64,000 nucleotides of DNA from Mycolicibacterium fallax (GTDB taxonomy: Bacteria; Actinomycetota; Actinomycetes; Mycobacteriales; Mycobacteriaceae): NCBI RefSeq assembly GCF_010726955.1, contig NZ_AP022603.1, positions 2,728,001 to 2,792,000 on the forward strand, in the 5' to 3' direction. Every line of letters begins with the position of its first letter. Position 1 is the first letter of the stretch. The translations under genes were made by a program, and so were the position numbers. The notes beneath the pieces were generated by a model that was given only the letters and a program-made list of their open reading frames with translations, was not told the origin of the DNA and did not search any database. Shown one piece after another: positions 62,113 to 64,000 of this stretch.

Positions 62113-63663
62113 GTGACGGTGTCGGCGCTGCGGATCGCCCGGTGCTGCGCGGCGGGCGCGCTGGCCGTTGCGCTGGCCGCGACCTCGGCGTGTTCGCCGG
62201 CCGGCCAGCCGCCGCCGGGCTCCGACGCCGCGGGCAGCGCCGCCCCGAACTCCCCAGCCGCGGTCCCGCGCACCCCACACCCGATCCCGGCGGCCCCCGC
62301 GCCGGCCCTGCCCGCCGTCGGCGACATCCCCGCGATCACCCAACTGGTCAACCAGGCGATCGCCGCGCCGCGGTTGCCGGGCGCGGTCGTCCAGGTCGGG
62401 CACGCCGGGGAGGTCGTGCTGCGCCGGGGGTTCGGTGAGCGCAAGCTGGCCGGCGAGCCCGGGCTCGACGGGCGGCCCGCACCGCCGGAGCCGATGACGG
62501 TGGACACCGTCTTCGATCTGGCCTCGCTGACCAAGATTCTGGCCACCACGACCGCCGTGCTGCAGCTCTACGAACGGGGCCTGGTGCACCTCGACGACCT
62601 CGTGCAGGACTACCTGCCGGAATTCAACGCGGCCGACGACCCGGTACGCGCCCGGGTGACGCTCCGGATGCTGCTCACCCACACCTCCGGCATCGGCGGC
62701 GACCTGAGCCACCAGGGTCCGTGGGGGCTGACGGCACCCGACAAGGCCGACGGGATCCGGCGTGCGCTCACCGCGCCGCTGGAACTCCCACCCGGCGAGG
62801 TGTTCCACTACTCGGACATCGGCTTCATCATTCTCGGCACCCTGGTCGAGCAGATCACCGGCCAGCCCTTGGACGAGTACGTCCAGGCCAAGGTGTTCGA
62901 CCCGCTGCAGATGACCGACACCCGCTATCTGCCCGCGGCCAAGGTGTGCGGTCCGCATCAGATCCGTGGCACGGCAGTGGCTTTCGACAAGGACGCCTCC
63001 GATGTCGCCGCCTGCCCGCCGGATTCCTGGAGCACCGACCTGTTGGCCCGGATCGCCCCGACCGCCCTGGACGAGGACACCCCCGGGTTGAACCCGGACT
63101 TCGGCCGGCCGCTGCGCGGCACCGTGCACGACCCGACCGCGCGCCGCATGGGCGGGGTGGCCGGCAGCGCCGGGGTGTTCTCCACCGCCGACGACGCCGG
63201 CCGGTACGCCCAGGCGCTGCTGGACCGGCTGGCCGGTCGACCCAGCGCGTTCCCGCTCCAACGATCGACGCTGGAGTTGATGACCACGCCGCAGCAGCCC
63301 GGCCACCACCCCGGCCAGCTCGAGGCCGCCAACGCCGCGGATCGCCGCGCGGTGGCGCTGACCCCCAATCGGGCCGATCCGCTGGCCGCGCCCCGCTACC
63401 CGGCGATCCCCGGGCAGAACCTGCGCGGCCTCGGCTGGGACATCGACACCCCGCACTCCCGGCCGCGCGGCGTGGTGTTTCCGATCGGCAGCTTTGGTCA
63501 CACCGGGTTCACCGGCGTGACGATGTGGATCGACCCCGGATCGGACACCTACGTGATCGTGCTGGCCAACGTCATCCACCAGCGCGGCGGCCCGCCCATC
63601 ACCACCCTCAGCGGCGACGTGGCCAGCGCCGCCGCCCAGGCCCTGGGGTTGTACGGCAGTTAA
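62113..63663 (+). CDS. Lipoprotein serine hydrolase (beta-lactamase/DD-peptidase fold)
   Basis: Exported lipoprotein of 516 residues. Signal peptide with lipobox ATSAC (Cys27), a Pro/Ala-rich linker to about 75, then the class C beta-lactamase-like domain with nucleophile SLTK (Ser138-Lys141), second motif YSD and third motif FGHTG. Such proteins act as DD-carboxypeptidases or esterases at the cell envelope. GTG at 62113 is chosen because the signal peptide starts there and a -10 box is correctly spaced. The stop overlaps the stop of the convergent IclR gene by 4 bp. Confidence 0.9.
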   Translation: MTVSALRIARCCAAGALAVALAATSACSPAGQPPPGSDAAGSAAPNSPAAVPRTPHPIPAAPAPALPAVGDIPAITQLVNQAIAAPRLPGAVVQVGHAGEVVLRRGFGERKLAGEPGLDGRPAPPEPMTVDTVFDLASLTKILATTTAVLQLYERGLVHLDDLVQDYLPEFNAADDPVRARVTLRMLLTHTSGIGGDLSHQGPWGLTAPDKADGIRRALTAPLELPPGEVFHYSDIGFIILGTLVEQITGQPLDEYVQAKVFDPLQMTDTRYLPAAKVCGPHQIRGTAVAFDKDASDVAACPPDSWSTDLLARIAPTALDEDTPGLNPDFGRPLRGTVHDPTARRMGGVAGSAGVFSTADDAGRYAQALLDRLAGRPSAFPLQRSTLELMTTPQQPGHHPGQLEAANAADRRAVALTPNRADPLAAPRYPAIPGQNLRGLGWDIDTPHSRPRGVVFPIGSFGHTGFTGVTMWIDPGSDTYVIVLANVIHQRGGPPITTLSGDVASAAAQALGLYGS

Positions 63664-64000
63664 CCGGCGGACAACTCCTCGGCGGCGCGGCACACCAGCG
63701 CGGCCAGCCGCGGATGCTCGTGGGGCGTCATCCGCTCGGCGGGGCCGCTGATCGCCACCGCGCCGATCGGGTGCCCGGTCGGTCCGAGCACCGCGGCGGC
63801 GATGGTCATGCTGGGGGCGTCCACCTCGCCGCTGGCGGCATAACCGCGCTCGCGGGCCTGCTCCAGCAGGGCGCGCAGCCGGTCGTCGGGTTGACCGCCA
63901 AGCAGTTCGGCGCGCCGCTCGGCGGTGAGCAACGGCAGCAGCACCCGGCCGGTGGCGCTGGCCCCGGCCGGGATCCGCGCGCCGATCCGCGGCACCATGC
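63660..64000 (-). CDS. IclR family regulator, C-terminal part (5' end beyond window)
   Basis: Only the end of the effector-binding domain is visible (at least 112 residues), with ASATGRVLLPLLTAE, ERGYAASGEVDAPSMTIAAAVLG and GAVAISGPAERM, typical of the IclR ligand domain. The helix-turn-helix lies beyond position 64000. It regulates an unknown operon outside the window. Confidence 0.85.
   Translation of the reverse strand, partial: MVPRIGARIPAGASATGRVLLPLLTAERRAELLGGQPDDRLRALLEQARERGYAASGEVDAPSMTIAAAVLGPTGHPIGAVAISGPAERMTPHEHPRLAALVCRAAEELSAG

Overview
The window is 64 kb of very GC-rich, densely packed DNA that reads as the chromosome of a mycobacterium (Mycobacterium/Mycolicibacterium type). 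The evidence is a Crp regulator close to M. tuberculosis Rv3676, an IrtA/IrtB siderophore importer behind an IdeR-like iron box, a 13E12-type DUF222/HNH gene, a mycofactocin-type SDR, an Ltp1-like thiolase, a cutinase, a DUF4185 protein, a CelA1-like GH6 protein, many P450s, and many genes that start directly 6-7 nt after a TANNNT -10 box (leaderless transcripts). No rRNA, tRNA, CRISPR array or insertion sequence was seen, and no gene-free stretch exceeds about 260 bp.

Layout. 1-3.5 kb: an operon of acyl-CoA ligase (5' end outside the window), SDR and a second acyl-CoA ligase. 3.7-5.8 kb: the DUF222/HNH gene. 5.8-8.7 kb: minus-strand rhomboid protease plus P450, a small membrane protein and an unknown protein. 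8.7-11.4 kb: Baeyer-Villiger-type monooxygenase divergent from a TetR regulator across a tandem palindrome. 11.4-33.7 kb: a large lipid or xenobiotic catabolic region holding SRPBCC, esterase, SDR, HpcH aldolase, Zn-ADH, P450, dimeric-barrel protein, SMP-30 lactonase, thioesterase, a second P450, TetR, kinase-like phosphotransferase, LLM flavin oxidoreductase, VOC, SnoaL-like protein, serine hydrolase, HrpA helicase, DUF1214, sulfotransferase, DUF427 and acyl-CoA dehydrogenase. 33.7-38.4 kb: irtB-irtA, iron box, PfkB-type sugar kinase. 39.3-45.4 kb: operon of acyl-CoA dehydrogenase, mesaconyl-CoA-isomerase-like CoA transferase, HOT-type alcohol dehydrogenase and thioesterase, divergent from an SDR and a COG0523 GTPase. 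45.4-49.7 kb: Crp and secreted proteins (DUF4185, small exported protein, VOC, cutinase). 49.8-55.8 kb: aminotransferase, P450/TetR/SDR/SnoaL/thiolase group. 56-64 kb: envelope and redox genes (Pro-rich secreted protein, L,D-transpeptidase, cupin, SDR, amine oxidase, GH6, glutathione peroxidase, lipoprotein beta-lactamase-fold hydrolase, partial IclR).

How it fits together. The most interesting signal is a 24-bp inverted repeat, T(T/G)ACA-N14-TGTAA, with a fixed 14-bp spacer. Five clear copies and one near copy lie in promoter regions between 11.4 and 33.7 kb. They appear to tie the scattered, mostly divergent catabolic transcription units into one regulon. The likeliest controller is the TetR protein at 20.4 kb, whose own bidirectional promoter is covered by one copy. 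A second TetR (10.8 kb) has its own tandem palindrome, and a third (52.7 kb) shares a CTGATCG-type palindrome with its neighbouring P450 and SDR. The substrate of the main regulon cannot be read from the sequence; ligases, P450s, dehydrogenases, an aldolase and thioesterases together suggest oxidation and side-chain cleavage of a hydrophobic carboxylic acid, sterol-like or terpenoid compound.
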